64,000 nucleotides of DNA from Janthinobacterium sp. (GCA_003133225.1 PKWL01000135.1:1-64000), one strand, 5' to 3'. Shown: positions 11,290-21,233, numbered from the stretch's first letter. Notes: generated from the letters alone by a model not told the origin. Program-made: numbers and translations.

Positions 11290-12765
11290 TCATTTGGCCG
11301 ACGGGCGCAAGGTCACGAACTGTGACGCTTCACCGCGCCGCACCAGCAGCACAGCCGTCTTCTTCGGGTCCAGTTTGGCCACGACACTGTTGAACTGCTT
11401 GCTAGTCTTGATGTCCGTGTTATTGAGTTGCAAGATCACGTCGCCCGCCTGCAGACCGACCCGGGCCGCCCCTTCTTCGACCGCCTCGACCAAGACGCCA
11501 GAGTCGAGCTGCAATTGCTTTCTCTTGGCCGGTGTCAGGTCGCTCACGGTCAGTCCCAGCGCATTGGACGACTGTTGCGCTTTAAATTTTTTCTCGGCAT
11601 CGCTCTTGGCGCTCCGGTCCGGTTCCACCTCGGCCACGGTAACGGTCATGTCTTGCTGGGCACCCTTGCGCCATACCGTCACGATCGCTTTGCTGCCGAG
11701 CGCCGTACTGCCCACCATGCGCGGCAAATCGGACGAGCGCTCGACCGCCACGCCGTTGAATTTGAGAATGATATCACCGACCTTGAGGCCGCCCTTGTCG
11801 GCCGGGCCGCCAGGCTCGACTAGCGACACTTCCGCGCCTTGCGCATTTTTTAGGCCCAGCGACTCGGCCACTTCCTTGCTCAGTTCGCTGATCTGGACGC
11901 CGATGCGCCCGCGCGTAACCTTGCCCGATTTCTTGAGCTGGTCGGCAACCCGCGTCGCCTCGTTAATGGGCACCGCGAAGGAAATGCCATTGTAGCCGCC
12001 CGACAGCGTCGCGATCTGGGAATTGATGCCGATCACTTCGCCGCGCATATTGATCAAAGGACCGCCCGAATTGCCGGGATTGACCGGCACGTCGCTTTGG
12101 ATCAGCGCTAGATAATCGCCGGTATCGCGCGACTTGGCCGAAATAATGCCGGCCGTGACCGTGTTTTCCAAGTTGAACGGCGAGCCGATTGCGATCACCC
12201 ATTCGCCGACGCGGATCTTGTTCGAGTCGCCCATGGGCAGGCGCGGCAAGTTCACGCCGTCGATCTTGAGCAAGGCGACGTCGCTGCGGGCGTCGGAGCC
12301 GAGCACCTTGGCCTTGAACTCGCGCTTGTCAATGAGCGTGACATACACGTCGTCGGCGCCATCAACGACGTGGGCATTGGTTAGCACATAGCCATCGGCC
12401 GAAATGACAAAGCCAGAACCAATTCCCCGCTGCACATCCTCGTCTGCCGGCGCCGGCTTGCGTCCGCGCGGCCCCTGCGGGTGCGGTGCCGCACCGCCAA
12501 AGAAGCGGCGCAAAAATTCCTGCATTTCTTCGTCATTTTGGGAATCCGTTCCGCCCTGAGCCATTTTCATATGCTCGGTGGTGCGAATATTGACCACCGC
12601 CGGGCCAACCTTGTCCACCAGATCCGTAAAATCGGGCAAGCCGACCACCGCCGTGGCATGTGCCGCCGGCGCCAGGGCCAGCATAACGGGGGCAAAAAAG
12701 ATACCGGCAGTAGCAATCAACAACGCGGAAAGCGTCTTGCTGGCGCCACTGAAATTTTTTTCCAT
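11290..12765 (-). CDS. degP: Periplasmic serine protease DegP/MucD (Do family)
   Basis: Envelope quality-control protease and chaperone. It has an N-terminal signal peptide (hydrophobic 11-34, AHA cleavage region near 35-38), a trypsin-like domain with triad H132 (TNAHVV), D162 (SDVALLKI) and S233 (GNSGGP), and two PDZ domains from about 275 to the end. Length is 491 residues. In the usual betaproteobacterial order it follows rpoE-rseA-rseB; here rseB is missing and degP lies 147 bases after rseA. A sigma-E-type promoter directly upstream was not recognised, so expression may come from the rpoE promoter. Confidence 0.95.
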   Translation of the reverse strand: MEKNFSGASKTLSALLIATAGIFFAPVMLALAPAAHATAVVGLPDFTDLVDKVGPAVVNIRTTEHMKMAQGGTDSQNDEEMQEFLRRFFGGAAPHPQGPRGRKPAPADEDVQRGIGSGFVISADGYVLTNAHVVDGADDVYVTLIDKREFKAKVLGSDARSDVALLKIDGVNLPRLPMGDSNKIRVGEWVIAIGSPFNLENTVTAGIISAKSRDTGDYLALIQSDVPVNPGNSGGPLINMRGEVIGINSQIATLSGGYNGISFAVPINEATRVADQLKKSGKVTRGRIGVQISELSKEVAESLGLKNAQGAEVSLVEPGGPADKGGLKVGDIILKFNGVAVERSSDLPRMVGSTALGSKAIVTVWRKGAQQDMTVTVAEVEPDRSAKSDAEKKFKAQQSSNALGLTVSDLTPAKRKQLQLDSGVLVEAVEEGAARVGLQAGDVILQLNNTDIKTSKQFNSVVAKLDPKKTAVLLVRRGEASQFVTLRPSAK

Positions 12766-12912
12766 GGAAAATATCGCCCAAGTGTTGATTGGAAATTCGA
12801 CGAGCCGTCAAAGGGGGAACAGCGGCAAGCTATTTCCATGGTAAGCGAAAACCCGCCTCAACCCTTATACCAGATGTTGCGCACGGTTTGTTATTGAAAA
12901 TAACACGCTCTT

Positions 12913-13251
12913 TCAGCTGCTCAACATGCTGGCGGCGGCCGCCGCGCCATCGGATGCGGCGGCGTCCCCATTTTGGCCGCCTTCGCGGGGAGCGGATCTG
13001 CGTCCGCCCAAACTATGGCGCAGCGGGTTTTCCGGGGCCAGTCGCGCCGCTAGCCGGGTACAAAAATCAACGCTGAGCTCGGAGCCGCAACCGTCCGAAC
13101 GCAAGGTGTGGCCAATTAAATGGTAGGCGTCCCAAGCCACTTGCCCGTCAGCCGTGCTCAAAGTGGCGAACGCCAGTTCGATTTCGCCGACAGCGAGCTC
13201 ACCATCGGCCAGGGCAGAAATATTTTCGTGCAGTCGTTTTTGCGTGTCCAT
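12913..13251 (-). CDS. rseA: Short RseA-type anti-sigma-E protein lacking a membrane segment
   Basis: The N-terminus (RLHENISALADGEL, then WDAYHLIGHTLRSD) matches the cytoplasmic sigma-binding domain of RseA, which sequesters RpoE. The gene lies 13 to 52 bases after rpoE depending on the start; I favour the ATG at 13251, 112 residues, with AAGAAGG upstream, while an ATG at 13290 in the same frame is possible. Canonical RseA continues with a transmembrane helix and a periplasmic domain that RseB binds. Here the C-terminal half is Ala/Gly/Ser-rich, polar and stops at AAAAASMLSS, with no hydrophobic segment of membrane-spanning length. Release of RpoE by DegS/RseP proteolysis is therefore not obviously possible. 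Confidence 0.82.
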   Translation of the reverse strand: MDTQKRLHENISALADGELAVGEIELAFATLSTADGQVAWDAYHLIGHTLRSDGCGSELSVDFCTRLAARLAPENPLRHSLGGRRSAPREGGQNGDAAASDGAAAAASMLSS

Positions 13252-13303
13252 TACATCCCAGCCCTTCTTGTTGTCAAACCCATGCGCCATGTTGCGAATC
13301 GCC

Positions 13304-13906
13304 TTACCACCTCTTGTCGATCGGCATATCCAACAAAGGCTTTAATTTTTCCGCGATCACTTCGCGGGCGCGAAAAATCCGGCTGCGCACGGTGCCGATC
13401 GGACAGGCCATGATGTCGGAAATTTCTTCGTAACTAAGGCCTTCAATTTCACGCAAGACAATCGCGGTACGCAATTCGACGGGCAACATGTCCATGGCCG
13501 CGTTGACCGTTTCGGCAATTTGTTTGCTCGCCAGCACCGATTCTGGAGTATTAATGTCGCGCAAGTGCTCGCCATCATCAAATGCTTCAGCCTGCTCGGC
13601 ATCATTTTCAGTCGAGGTCGGGGTGCGCCGCCCCTGTGTGACGAGAAAATTTTTTGCCGTGTTGACGCCAATCCGGTACAACCATGTGTAAAACGCAGAA
13701 TCGCCCCGAAAGTGGCGCAACGCGCGGTATGCTTTGATGAACGTCTCTTGAACCACATCTTCGGCCTCCGCCGGATCATGCACGAGGCGCGAAACCAACC
13801 GCATCAGCCGACGCTGATACTTTGACACCAGGACGTCAAACGCCTGCTTGTCACCAGACTGGACACGTTCGACCAGCAGTTGATCACACTCACGTTCTGT
13901 CCTCAC
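13304..13906 (-). CDS. rpoE: RNA polymerase sigma factor RpoE (sigma-E, ECF family)
   Basis: Extracytoplasmic-stress sigma factor. Region 2 is seen in FDVLVSKYQRRLMRLVSRLV and DVVQETFIKAYRAL, and region 4 in LPVELRTAIVLREIEGLSYEEISDIM. I place the start at GTG 13906 rather than the upstream ATG at 14020. An AAGGA site is spaced 8 bases before this GTG, the resulting N-terminus (RTERECDQLLVERVQ) aligns with known RpoE, and the protein is then 200 residues, the family size. A sigma-E-type promoter lies 46 bases upstream and would be inside the longer frame. rseA follows directly. Confidence 0.93.
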   Translation of the reverse strand: MRTERECDQLLVERVQSGDKQAFDVLVSKYQRRLMRLVSRLVHDPAEAEDVVQETFIKAYRALRHFRGDSAFYTWLYRIGVNTAKNFLVTQGRRTPTSTENDAEQAEAFDDGEHLRDINTPESVLASKQIAETVNAAMDMLPVELRTAIVLREIEGLSYEEISDIMACPIGTVRSRIFRAREVIAEKLKPLLDMPIDKRW

Positions 13907-13951
13907 TCCCAATTTCCTTGGTAGCCTGCAGCGCGGGCGCCCATACACATG

Positions 13952-13978
13952 TATGAGTTGGCACGCCGCAATAAGTTC
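13952..13978 (-). promoter_or_regulatory. Predicted sigma-E autoregulatory promoter of rpoE
   Basis: On the minus strand GAACTT (13978-13973) is followed after 16 bases by TCATA (13956-13952). The sigma-E consensus is GAACTT, about 16 bases, then TCTGA/TCAAA. Its position 46 bases before the GTG of rpoE fits the known positive autoregulation of sigma-E genes. Predicted by eye only. Confidence 0.65.
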
Positions 13979-14455
13979 AGCGAATTTAAGATTTTTTAAT
14001 ATCTGCCCGGCACGCGCCAAGCCGGCCCACCACTGCCAGCTGCCGAAAGGCTTGCAGCGCCGCGCCCAACGGCCAAGACGCGCAGCAGGACTCGAATGAG
14101 GCGCAAGCAGGTTCGCCTGCGCGCATAACTTGGTATACCTTCAGCCGAATTTATCCGACACCGGAAATATCAATGCCCGGCTCATTTCTCGACTCCGAGC
14201 AGAGAAAGTAAGAAAAGCGGGGTGCGTAGCGGCCGCAAAATTTGCCGAGGGGTAGCGCACACGTGCACGATCCAAAGCCCCGGCGTCAGACGCAACCGAA
14301 GGACAAACGCAAGCACAACTTGATTTAAAACGGATATTTTTGATTAATGAATTACTAGGCGCTCCAGCTTGTCGCCGGGCTCATCAGGTGCCGGCGACTG
14401 CCGGCACCTTGACTTGCACCCACACCACCTTTGACCGGTGCGGGTGCTAAAAAGT
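13979..14455. other. Non-coding stretch between rpoE promoter and fabF
   Basis: No reading frame here has protein-family features or a convincing ribosome site. The right part holds two hairpins downstream of fabF (listed separately) and an AT-rich patch near 14325-14355. The middle, 14040-14320, shows nothing I can name. Confidence 0.6.
14386..14446 (-). terminator. Tandem hairpins downstream of fabF
   Basis: A perfect 10-base inverted repeat (AGGTGCCGGC, 14386-14395, with its complement 14400-14409, 4-base loop) lies next to a second, 11-base stem with one mismatch (GCACCCACACC near 14416 with GGTGCGGGTGC near 14438). They follow the fabF stop on the minus strand. Neither is followed by a clear T run, so termination is plausible but not certain. 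Confidence 0.5.
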
Positions 14456-15703
14456 TCAAGCTTTTCCGAAAACAAGCGTTCCGTTGGTACCGCCAAAACC
14501 GAACGAGTTCTTCACTGCGATATCGATCTTCATGTCGCGCGCCGTATTGGCGCAGAAATCGAGATCGCATGCCGGATCTTGATTGAAGATGTTGATCGTC
14601 GGCGGCGACACCTGATGGTACAGCGCCAGTACGGAAAACACCGACTCCAGGCCGCCAGCACCGCCCAGCAAATGACCGGTCATCGACTTGGTCGAATTGA
14701 CAACCAATTTTTTGGCATGGTCGCCGAAAGTACGCTTGATGCCCTTCACCTCGGCCAAATCACCGAGAGGAGTCGACGTGCCGTGGGCATTCACGTAATC
14801 AACCTGATCCGGATTGATGCCGGCATTGTTGAGCGCGGAGATCACGCATTTGCTCGCACCGCTGCCGTCTTCCAATGGCGAGGTCATGTGATAAGCATCC
14901 GCACTCATTCCAAAGCCAAGCACTTCGGCGTAAATCGTCGCACCGCGGGCGATTGCGTGCTCGTAGGCTTCTAGCACCATGACACCGGCGCCCTCGCCCA
15001 ACACAAAACCGTCGCGTTCGAGGTCCCACGGGCGTGACGCCGTGGCCGGATCGTCGTTGCGCGTGGATAAGGCGCGGGCCGAAGCGAAACCACCCAGGCC
15101 AAGCGGCGAGATGGTGCCTTCGGCTCCGCCTGCGATCATCACATCCGCGTCGCCGTACTCGATCAGGCGGGCGGCGGCACCGATGCAATGCAAGCCGGTG
15201 GAGCACGCCGTGACGATGGCGAGGTTCGGGCCGCGCAGTCCATACTGGATCGACAGGTTGCCAGAGATCATGTTAATGATCGAGGCCGGCACGAAAAACG
15301 GCGAGATACGGCGCGGGCCGCGCTTCTCATAATCTGCCTTGGTCTCTTCGATCAGGGGCAAGCCGCCGATACCCGAACCGATGATGACGCCGATGCGGTC
15401 GGCGTTCTCTTCAGTCACAACCACACCGCAATCGCGCATAGCCTGCATCCCTGCGGCCATGCCGTAATGAATAAAGCTATCCATGTGGCGGGCATCTTTA
15501 GCGGGGATGTAATCCTCGATATTAAAGCCTTTGACTTCGCCTGCGAATTGGGTGGAAAACGGCAAGGCATCGAACTTGGTGATGCGGGCAATGCCTGACT
15601 TGCCCTCGGTGATTGCATTCCACGTCTCGGTAATGGTATTGCCGACAGGTGAAATGCAGCCTAGGCCGGTGACAACTACACGACGGTTCTTAGAACGGCT
15701 CAA
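14456..15703 (-). CDS. fabF: 3-oxoacyl-[acyl-carrier-protein] synthase II
   Basis: Condensing enzyme that elongates acyl-ACP with malonyl-ACP. It is a 415-residue KAS I/II-type thiolase-fold protein: active-site C167 in TACSTG, the first His in [11 protein letters not shown], Lys and second His in [13 protein letters not shown]. It stands at the end of the plsX-fabHDG-acpP-fabF run, 29 bases after acpP. Confidence 0.97.
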   Translation of the reverse strand: MSRSKNRRVVVTGLGCISPVGNTITETWNAITEGKSGIARITKFDALPFSTQFAGEVKGFNIEDYIPAKDARHMDSFIHYGMAAGMQAMRDCGVVVTEENADRIGVIIGSGIGGLPLIEETKADYEKRGPRRISPFFVPASIINMISGNLSIQYGLRGPNLAIVTACSTGLHCIGAAARLIEYGDADVMIAGGAEGTISPLGLGGFASARALSTRNDDPATASRPWDLERDGFVLGEGAGVMVLEAYEHAIARGATIYAEVLGFGMSADAYHMTSPLEDGSGASKCVISALNNAGINPDQVDYVNAHGTSTPLGDLAEVKGIKRTFGDHAKKLVVNSTKSMTGHLLGGAGGLESVFSVLALYHQVSPPTINIFNQDPACDLDFCANTARDMKIDIAVKNSFGFGGTNGTLVFGKA

Positions 15704-15732
15704 ACGATTCTCCTGGAGTCAAGCAGACAGGC

Positions 15733-15972
15733 TTAGGCCTTGACGTGGGCCGTTGCATAATCGATCGCCTGTTGCACAGTCGTAATTTTTTCAGCTTGTT
15801 CGTCAGGGATTTCCATTTCAAATTCATCTTCCAGCGCCATCACGAGTTCGACGGTATCAAGCGAATCAGCGCCAAGGTCATCGACGAACGACGATTCGAT
15901 CTTGATGTCTGCTTCAGCGACGCCCAGTTGCTCAGCGACGATTTTCTTAACGCGTTGTTCAATATCCGACAT
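15733..15972 (-). CDS. acpP: Acyl carrier protein
   Basis: 79-residue acidic carrier of growing acyl chains. The phosphopantetheine attachment site is S37 in the DSL motif ([13 protein letters not shown]). The frame extends 13 codons upstream, but the homologous N-terminus ([16 protein letters not shown]) starts at 15972. It lies between fabG and fabF and is a substrate of the AcpS encoded at 3.75 kb. Confidence 0.97.
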   Translation of the reverse strand: MSDIEQRVKKIVAEQLGVAEADIKIESSFVDDLGADSLDTVELVMALEDEFEMEIPDEQAEKITTVQQAIDYATAHVKA

Positions 15973-16148
15973 GTTGTGCTCCATTGTGTGTGTTACAGAA
16001 AGTGCGCGCATTTTATCAGGTTTGCGCGTCCGATTACTAATTTTGGTGTTTGCCGCTCATTTCCAAGTCATCTGCAAAAAACCATGCGATCCTGCGAAAA
16101 ACCGAATTGTCGCGCCAGAAGAACAATGCGGGCAAGCAGGTTGGCCCG

Positions 16149-16895
16149 TTAATTCATATACATTCCGCCGTTCACATGCAAGGTCGTGCCAGTGATATAC
16201 GCGGCCTGGGGGGAGGCCAAGAAGGCACAGGCCGCGGCAATATCTTCCGGCGCACCCAGGCGTGCCAAAGGAATTTGCGTCAGCAAGCCCGCTTGTTGCT
16301 CGGCGCTCAGCGCGCGCGTCATATCGGTGTTGATGAAGCCGGGGGCGATGCAGTTGACCGTAATCTGGCGGCTGCCGATCTCGCGTGCCAGCGCCCGGCT
16401 CATGCCTTCGACACCGGCTTTGGCGGCCGCATAATTCATTTGGCCCGCATTCCCGGAGGAAGCGACGACGGACGTGATGTTAATGATGCGCCCGGTTTTC
16501 GCTTTCATCATCCCGCGCAAGACGGCACGCGAGAGGCGGCCAACGGCCGACAAATTGGTCGAAATGACGTTGTCCCACTCCTCGTCCTTCATGCGCATGG
16601 CCAGTTGGTCTTGCGTGATGCCGGCGTTGTTGACGAGGATCGACAAGCTGCCGTAACTGGTTTGCACTTCATTGACCACGGCGATGCAGCGCGCCGCGTC
16701 CGTCACGTCTAACACCACGCCTTTGCCGCCTGCGCCGCCGACACCGGCCAGGTAGTCAGAAATCGCCGCCGCACCCGCTTCCGTGGTCGCAGTACCGACA
16801 ACGGTAGCGCCTTGGCGCGCCAACTCCTGGGCAATGGCGCGGCCGATGCCGCGCGAGGCGCCGGTCACCAGGGCCACTTGATTCATTAAATTCAT
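16149..16895 (-). CDS. fabG: 3-oxoacyl-[acyl-carrier-protein] reductase
   Basis: NADPH-dependent short-chain dehydrogenase that reduces 3-ketoacyl-ACP. The Rossmann motif TGASRGIG is at 11-18, NNAG near 89-92, and the catalytic S142, Y155 and K159 are in place. 248 residues is standard. The start could be Met1 or Met4; both give a full domain. It follows fabD by 47 bases. Confidence 0.96.
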   Translation of the reverse strand: MNLMNQVALVTGASRGIGRAIAQELARQGATVVGTATTEAGAAAISDYLAGVGGAGGKGVVLDVTDAARCIAVVNEVQTSYGSLSILVNNAGITQDQLAMRMKDEEWDNVISTNLSAVGRLSRAVLRGMMKAKTGRIINITSVVASSGNAGQMNYAAAKAGVEGMSRALAREIGSRQITVNCIAPGFINTDMTRALSAEQQAGLLTQIPLARLGAPEDIAAACAFLASPQAAYITGTTLHVNGGMYMN

Positions 16896-16942
16896 CGATC
16901 ATCCTTTACTGAAATGAAACATGCTGCGCATGCACCACTTTT

Positions 16943-17884
16943 TTATTTTAACAACGTCAGCACGCGCTCCAATGAAGCCTGATCGACGATCGCATCGCCT
17001 ATCAGCGCCGGATCGATCCGCTTGACCAAACCCATCAGCACTTTGCCGGGGCCACACTCGACGACGTGCGTGATGCCGCCGGCGGCGAATCGTTGCACGG
17101 TCTCGACCCAGCGCACCGGGCTCGCGACTTGGCGCACCAGGGCCTCCTTGATGCCGGCCGGATCGGCGATGACGGCCACATCGACGTTATTGAACAGCGG
17201 CAGGGCGGGCACGCCGAATTCGACTCCCTCCAGATAGAGGCGCAAACGCTCCGAAGCGGGTTTTAACAAGGAGGAGTGGAACGGCGCCGAGACGGGCAGT
17301 TTCATGGCCCGCTTGGCGCCTTTGGCCTTAGCTATTTCGCACGCCCGTAAAACGCAAGCATTATGGCCGGCAATCACGACTTGGGCCGGCGCATTGAAGT
17401 TGACGGCCTCCACCACCAAACCGGGCGCGGCGGCCATCGCTTCCCGGCAGGCGGCGCGCACATCGGCATCCGCCAAACCGAGCACGACCGCCATGCCGCC
17501 TTGTCCCACCGGCACCGCCTCTTGCATCACCTGGGCCCGAAAACGCACCAGCGGCAACGCATCTTTGAAAGCGATCACGCCGGCAGCTACCAAGGCGGAA
17601 TATTCGCCCAGGCTGTGGCCGGCGACCTGCGCTGGCAACGGGCCGCCAGCCCCGATCCAGGCGCGATAGACGGCCACGGCGGCCGTCAGCATCGCCGGCT
17701 GGGTGTTAGTGGTGAGGTCGAGGTCTTCTTTTGGCCCTTCGGCCATCAATTTTCCAAGGTCGAAATGCAAGGTGTCGGACGCTTCGGCGACGGTTTGCGC
17801 CACGATCGGGTTACCGGCAAATCCATTTAGCATCGCGATTGCCTGTGAACCTTGGCCAGGGAAAACAAATGCAAATTTGCTCAT
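16943..17884 (-). CDS. fabD: Malonyl-CoA:ACP transacylase
   Basis: Loads malonyl groups from CoA onto ACP. The N-terminal FVFPGQGSQ motif and the nucleophile S91 in GHSLGEY identify it, with the catalytic His in SAPFHSSLL near residue 200. The open frame continues upstream into fabH, but family alignment places the start at the ATG at 17884 (MSKFAFVFPGQGSQ), giving 313 residues and an 83-base gap after fabH. An ATG at 17911 is an alternative. Confidence 0.95.
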   Translation of the reverse strand: MSKFAFVFPGQGSQAIAMLNGFAGNPIVAQTVAEASDTLHFDLGKLMAEGPKEDLDLTTNTQPAMLTAAVAVYRAWIGAGGPLPAQVAGHSLGEYSALVAAGVIAFKDALPLVRFRAQVMQEAVPVGQGGMAVVLGLADADVRAACREAMAAAPGLVVEAVNFNAPAQVVIAGHNACVLRACEIAKAKGAKRAMKLPVSAPFHSSLLKPASERLRLYLEGVEFGVPALPLFNNVDVAVIADPAGIKEALVRQVASPVRWVETVQRFAAGGITHVVECGPGKVLMGLVKRIDPALIGDAIVDQASLERVLTLLK

Positions 17885-17967
17885 GCGGGTGATTCTTTCC
17901 AATTGCGACATTGTATCCCAAGCAATTTTTTTGCAAGGTCCTTGGGCGTTGCGGGGAAAGCGGGCGC

Positions 17968-18954
17968 CTACATCTGCGCCAGCACAGCGCCCCATGTAAA
18001 GCCGCCGCCGACGCCTTCCATCAGGACATTGTCGCCCTTCTTGACGCGGCCATCGCGCAGCGCGATGTCGAGCGCCAGCGGGATCGATGCCGACGACGTG
18101 TTACCGTGCTGATCAACGGTGACCACCATTTTTTCCAGCGCCAAACCGAGCTTCCGCGCCGTGCTGTTCATGATACGCAGATTGGCTTGATGGGGGATCA
18201 GCCAGTCAATCTGATCCGGCGCCATATGGGCGCATTCAAGCGTTTCGCGCGCCACTTTTTCGAGCACCGAGACGGCCAGCTTGAAGACGGCCGGGCCATC
18301 CATGTATAGGAAGGCGCTGCCGGCGAGCGCACCGCCCGTCACCGTGCCGGGGACGCTCAGGATGCCGGCGTGGCGCCCATCGGCATGCAGTTTGGCGGCC
18401 AGGATGCCCGGCGTGTCCGAACCCGTCATCACGATCGCGCCGGCGCCGTCGCCAAAAAGCACGCAGGTACCGCGGTCATCGAAATTGAGGATGCGGGAAA
18501 ACACTTCGGCGCCGATCACCAGCACGTTTTTGTGCGCGCCCGACTTGATGAAGCTGTCGGCCGTCGAGACCGCATAGACGAAGCCGCTGCACACGGCCTG
18601 CATGTCGACGGCGGCGCAGTGGTTGGTGATGCCCAATTTGCTTTGGACGATACAAGCGGTGCTGGGAAAACTGCCAAAAAAGTCAGGGGTCGAACTAGCG
18701 ACGATGATCAAGTCTATATCGTTAGGCAGCAAACCGGCCATGGCCAGCGCATTTTTGGCGGCAATTAATGCCAGGTCCGATGCATTTTGCTCGGGCGCGG
18801 CGTAATGGCGCGCTTCAATGCCGCTGCGCGAGACGATCCACTCATCCGACGTTTCAATGCCTTTGGCCGCCAGCTGCGTTGCCAGGTCCTCGTTGGTGAC
18901 ACGTTGCTCGGGCAGATAACTGCCGGTGCCGATAATTTTGCTGTACAAAGCCAT
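17968..18954 (-). CDS. fabH: 3-oxoacyl-[acyl-carrier-protein] synthase III
   Basis: Initiates fatty-acid synthesis by condensing acetyl-CoA with malonyl-ACP. The catalytic triad is visible: C122 (AVCSGF), His in IPHQANLRI and Asn in GNTSSASIP. The start is set at the ATG at 18954 ([15 protein letters not shown]), five codons inside the open frame, giving 328 residues, the common length. Lies between plsX and fabD. Confidence 0.96.
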   Translation of the reverse strand: MALYSKIIGTGSYLPEQRVTNEDLATQLAAKGIETSDEWIVSRSGIEARHYAAPEQNASDLALIAAKNALAMAGLLPNDIDLIIVASSTPDFFGSFPSTACIVQSKLGITNHCAAVDMQAVCSGFVYAVSTADSFIKSGAHKNVLVIGAEVFSRILNFDDRGTCVLFGDGAGAIVMTGSDTPGILAAKLHADGRHAGILSVPGTVTGGALAGSAFLYMDGPAVFKLAVSVLEKVARETLECAHMAPDQIDWLIPHQANLRIMNSTARKLGLALEKMVVTVDQHGNTSSASIPLALDIALRDGRVKKGDNVLMEGVGGGFTWGAVLAQM

Positions 18955-18986
18955 GCCGTACCCGTCCATTAAATTGTTAAGCTTGA

Positions 18987-20030
18987 TTATGCCGGACTAC
19001 CCGCCCGGCGCGGCATCAGGTCGGCGATTTTGCTCGATAGGTGCGCCTGGACATCATTTTTTGCCGCGTCAAAGGCGCGCCGAATCGCCCACTCAAAAGA
19101 ATACGCGTCGGCCCCGCCGTGGCTCTTAAACACGAGGCCGCGCAAGCCGAGCAGGCTGGCGCCATTGTAGCGCGACGGGTTCAGCCGGTTCGAGATGGCT
19201 TTCAGGGCGCCGCTGGCAATGAGCGCGCCTAACATGGTCAAAGGATTGCGCCTGAACTCGGCGCTCATCACGTTTTTGACGAAGCGCGCCAAGCCTTCCA
19301 CCGCTTTCAAGGTCACGTTGCCGACAAAGCCGTCGCACACGACGAGGTCGGTGGTGCCCTTAAAGATATCGTTACCTTCCACGTTGCCGTAAAAGTTCAG
19401 CGCACCGCGCTCGTGATCAGCCTGCAGCAGCTTAGCGGTCTGCTTGACAAGGTCGTTGCCCTTGATGTCTTCGGTGCCCACATTTAGCAGGCCGATGCTG
19501 GGGCGGGCGATGCCTTCCATGGCACTCACCAGCACCGAACCCATGATTGCGAACTGATGCAAATGATGCGGCTCGCAATCGACGTTGGCGCCCAAGTCGA
19601 GCATATAGGTCGGGCCGCCTTCCTGATTGGGCAAGATGCTGCAAATGGCCGGCCGATCCACCCCGGCCATGGTCTTTAGCACGTAACGAGACACGGCCAT
19701 TAGCGCCGCCGTGTTGCCGGCCGAAACCGAGGCCTGGGCATTGCCGTCCCGCACCAGCTCGATCGCGACGCGCATCGAGGAATCTTTCTTGCGCCGCAAA
19801 GCGACCTCAAGCGGATCATCCATCATGATGTGTTCCGAGGCATGCACGAGCGACAGGCGTGGATGGCCATCGGCTTTGTGTTTTTTTAATTCCGCACGAA
19901 TCACCTCCTCCAGGCCGACCAAGATCAGCTCAGCTTCAGGCTCGCGTTTGACGAACGAAATTGCTGCAGGAATAGTGACAGAGGGGCCATGATCTCCGCC
20001 CATGCAGTCGATAGAAATTTTGATTGTCAT
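18987..20030 (-). CDS. plsX: Phosphate acyltransferase PlsX
   Basis: Converts acyl-ACP and phosphate to acyl-phosphate, the donor for PlsY in phosphatidic-acid synthesis. The N-terminal [10 protein letters not shown] motif, the SAGNTAALM stretch and LGANVDC are typical. The length is 347 residues. Placed between rpmF and fabH, as in most bacteria, linking phospholipid and fatty-acid synthesis. Confidence 0.96.
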   Translation of the reverse strand: MTIKISIDCMGGDHGPSVTIPAAISFVKREPEAELILVGLEEVIRAELKKHKADGHPRLSLVHASEHIMMDDPLEVALRRKKDSSMRVAIELVRDGNAQASVSAGNTAALMAVSRYVLKTMAGVDRPAICSILPNQEGGPTYMLDLGANVDCEPHHLHQFAIMGSVLVSAMEGIARPSIGLLNVGTEDIKGNDLVKQTAKLLQADHERGALNFYGNVEGNDIFKGTTDLVVCDGFVGNVTLKAVEGLARFVKNVMSAEFRRNPLTMLGALIASGALKAISNRLNPSRYNGASLLGLRGLVFKSHGGADAYSFEWAIRRAFDAAKNDVQAHLSSKIADLMPRRAGSPA

Positions 20031-20237
20031 TGTTTTGATTCATTACCGCTGCCACTCTATTGCGTGGGCAGGTTGCGAATCGGTGTTGGACTAATGGAGG
20101 GTGCACGAGCCAGCCAAGTTCAGCGTGATTCAAAATGACGGGATGCAAAAGACGATTGCAGCCGATGAAAAAGAAGAAGCGGCGCCACGCGGAAAAACAC
20201 GCAACACCGCTTTCATCTTACCCCACAAAAACTGCGA

Positions 20238-20420
20238 TTACTCGTCGTTTTTGGTCTTTAGGACTTTGCGGCCACGATAGAAGCCGTTCGGGCTGATATG
20301 GTGACGCAAATGGGTCTCGCCCGTTGTCGGTTCGGTACCCAGTTGCGGCGCGACCAAAAAGTCGTGCGAGCGGTGCATGCCGCGCTTGGATGGGGATTTC
20401 TTATTTTGTTGAACTGCCAT
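20238..20420 (-). CDS. rpmF: 50S ribosomal protein L32
   Basis: 60-residue basic protein of the large ribosomal subunit. The N-terminus [20 protein letters not shown] is characteristic. A strong AGGAG ribosome site precedes the ATG. Zinc-binding cysteines are absent, as in the Cys-less form of L32. Conserved neighbour of yceD and plsX; the gap to plsX is about 207 bases with no recognised feature. Confidence 0.96.
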   Translation of the reverse strand: MAVQQNKKSPSKRGMHRSHDFLVAPQLGTEPTTGETHLRHHISPNGFYRGRKVLKTKNDE

Positions 20421-20594
20421 GATGACTCCTAATACATAAGATCTAAAATTTTAGCACAATCGACTCGCAAATACATGCCAATCGAGTATCCCAGCGGCAA
20501 AGTAACTTTACCTACGTGTTTAACACCCACTACACTTGCACCTGCCATACTCGATGAACACCCGCGTTTGACACGTTTTTTACAGTACTGCTTA

Positions 20595-21095
20595 TTATTC
20601 TGGCTTGAGTTCTTTCAGTCGCGCAAACGGCAATAGTTTCTCGGTCGTGGCCGATGGCACGCGATCCGTATTGGGGCACGTCTCATGCTTGGGCGAAAAA
20701 GGCAAGGCCAGCAAAGCCTCGTCCTCGATCAGGTCGGCGATATTCATGGTGCGGCTGCCGACGATCACATCGATCGATTCGTCCTCGAGGATCTCGTCGA
20801 TCTCATCGGCATGAGCGTCATCTTTGGCCAGCATCAGCACGGTTGACGAATCAATCTCGAAGGCAAACGGCGTCAGGCAACGCTGGCACAGCAACTGCAC
20901 GGCGCCGGCAACCGACAACGTCAATTGCGGATAACCGGACTTGCTGGTGCCGCCTTCCACTAGCCAGGCGAGCGCGCCCGACTGGTCGGCGCAGTCCTTG
21001 GTCAACCGAGTCATTTCAGCAACAGGCGTGATGCCTTTGCGGCTCCCGTTGATGCGACTAAAATCGAAGGCGTCGATCACAAAAGCATTCATCAC
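20595..21095 (-). CDS. yceD: DUF177 protein YceD, 23S rRNA accumulation protein
   Basis: 166-residue protein of the DUF177 family, whose E. coli member supports 23S rRNA accumulation. A CQRCL pair near residues 70-74 and a lone Cys near 140 (ETCPNTD) are typical. It lies upstream of rpmF on the same strand, the usual order, with a 174-base gap that probably carries the rpmF promoter. The start could be Met1 or Met2. Confidence 0.9.
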   Translation of the reverse strand: MMNAFVIDAFDFSRINGSRKGITPVAEMTRLTKDCADQSGALAWLVEGGTSKSGYPQLTLSVAGAVQLLCQRCLTPFAFEIDSSTVLMLAKDDAHADEIDEILEDESIDVIVGSRTMNIADLIEDEALLALPFSPKHETCPNTDRVPSATTEKLLPFARLKELKPE

Positions 21096-21233
21096 TAGAA
21101 AATGTCCCCGGAAAACCTGCGATAATAGCAGGGTTCTTAGCGCCGAGTCAAAACCTTAGCACTTTTTTTCATGGCTGGAGGCTTCATCATTTTTTTTCAC
21201 CCGCCAATGGCATGAGCGCCCCAGGAGCCCGCA

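Noticed and set aside
13907-14020. ATG-initiated longer RpoE (238 residues)
   Set aside because: The extra 38 residues have no similarity to sigma factors and would include the predicted sigma-E promoter; the GTG at 13906 has a better ribosome site.
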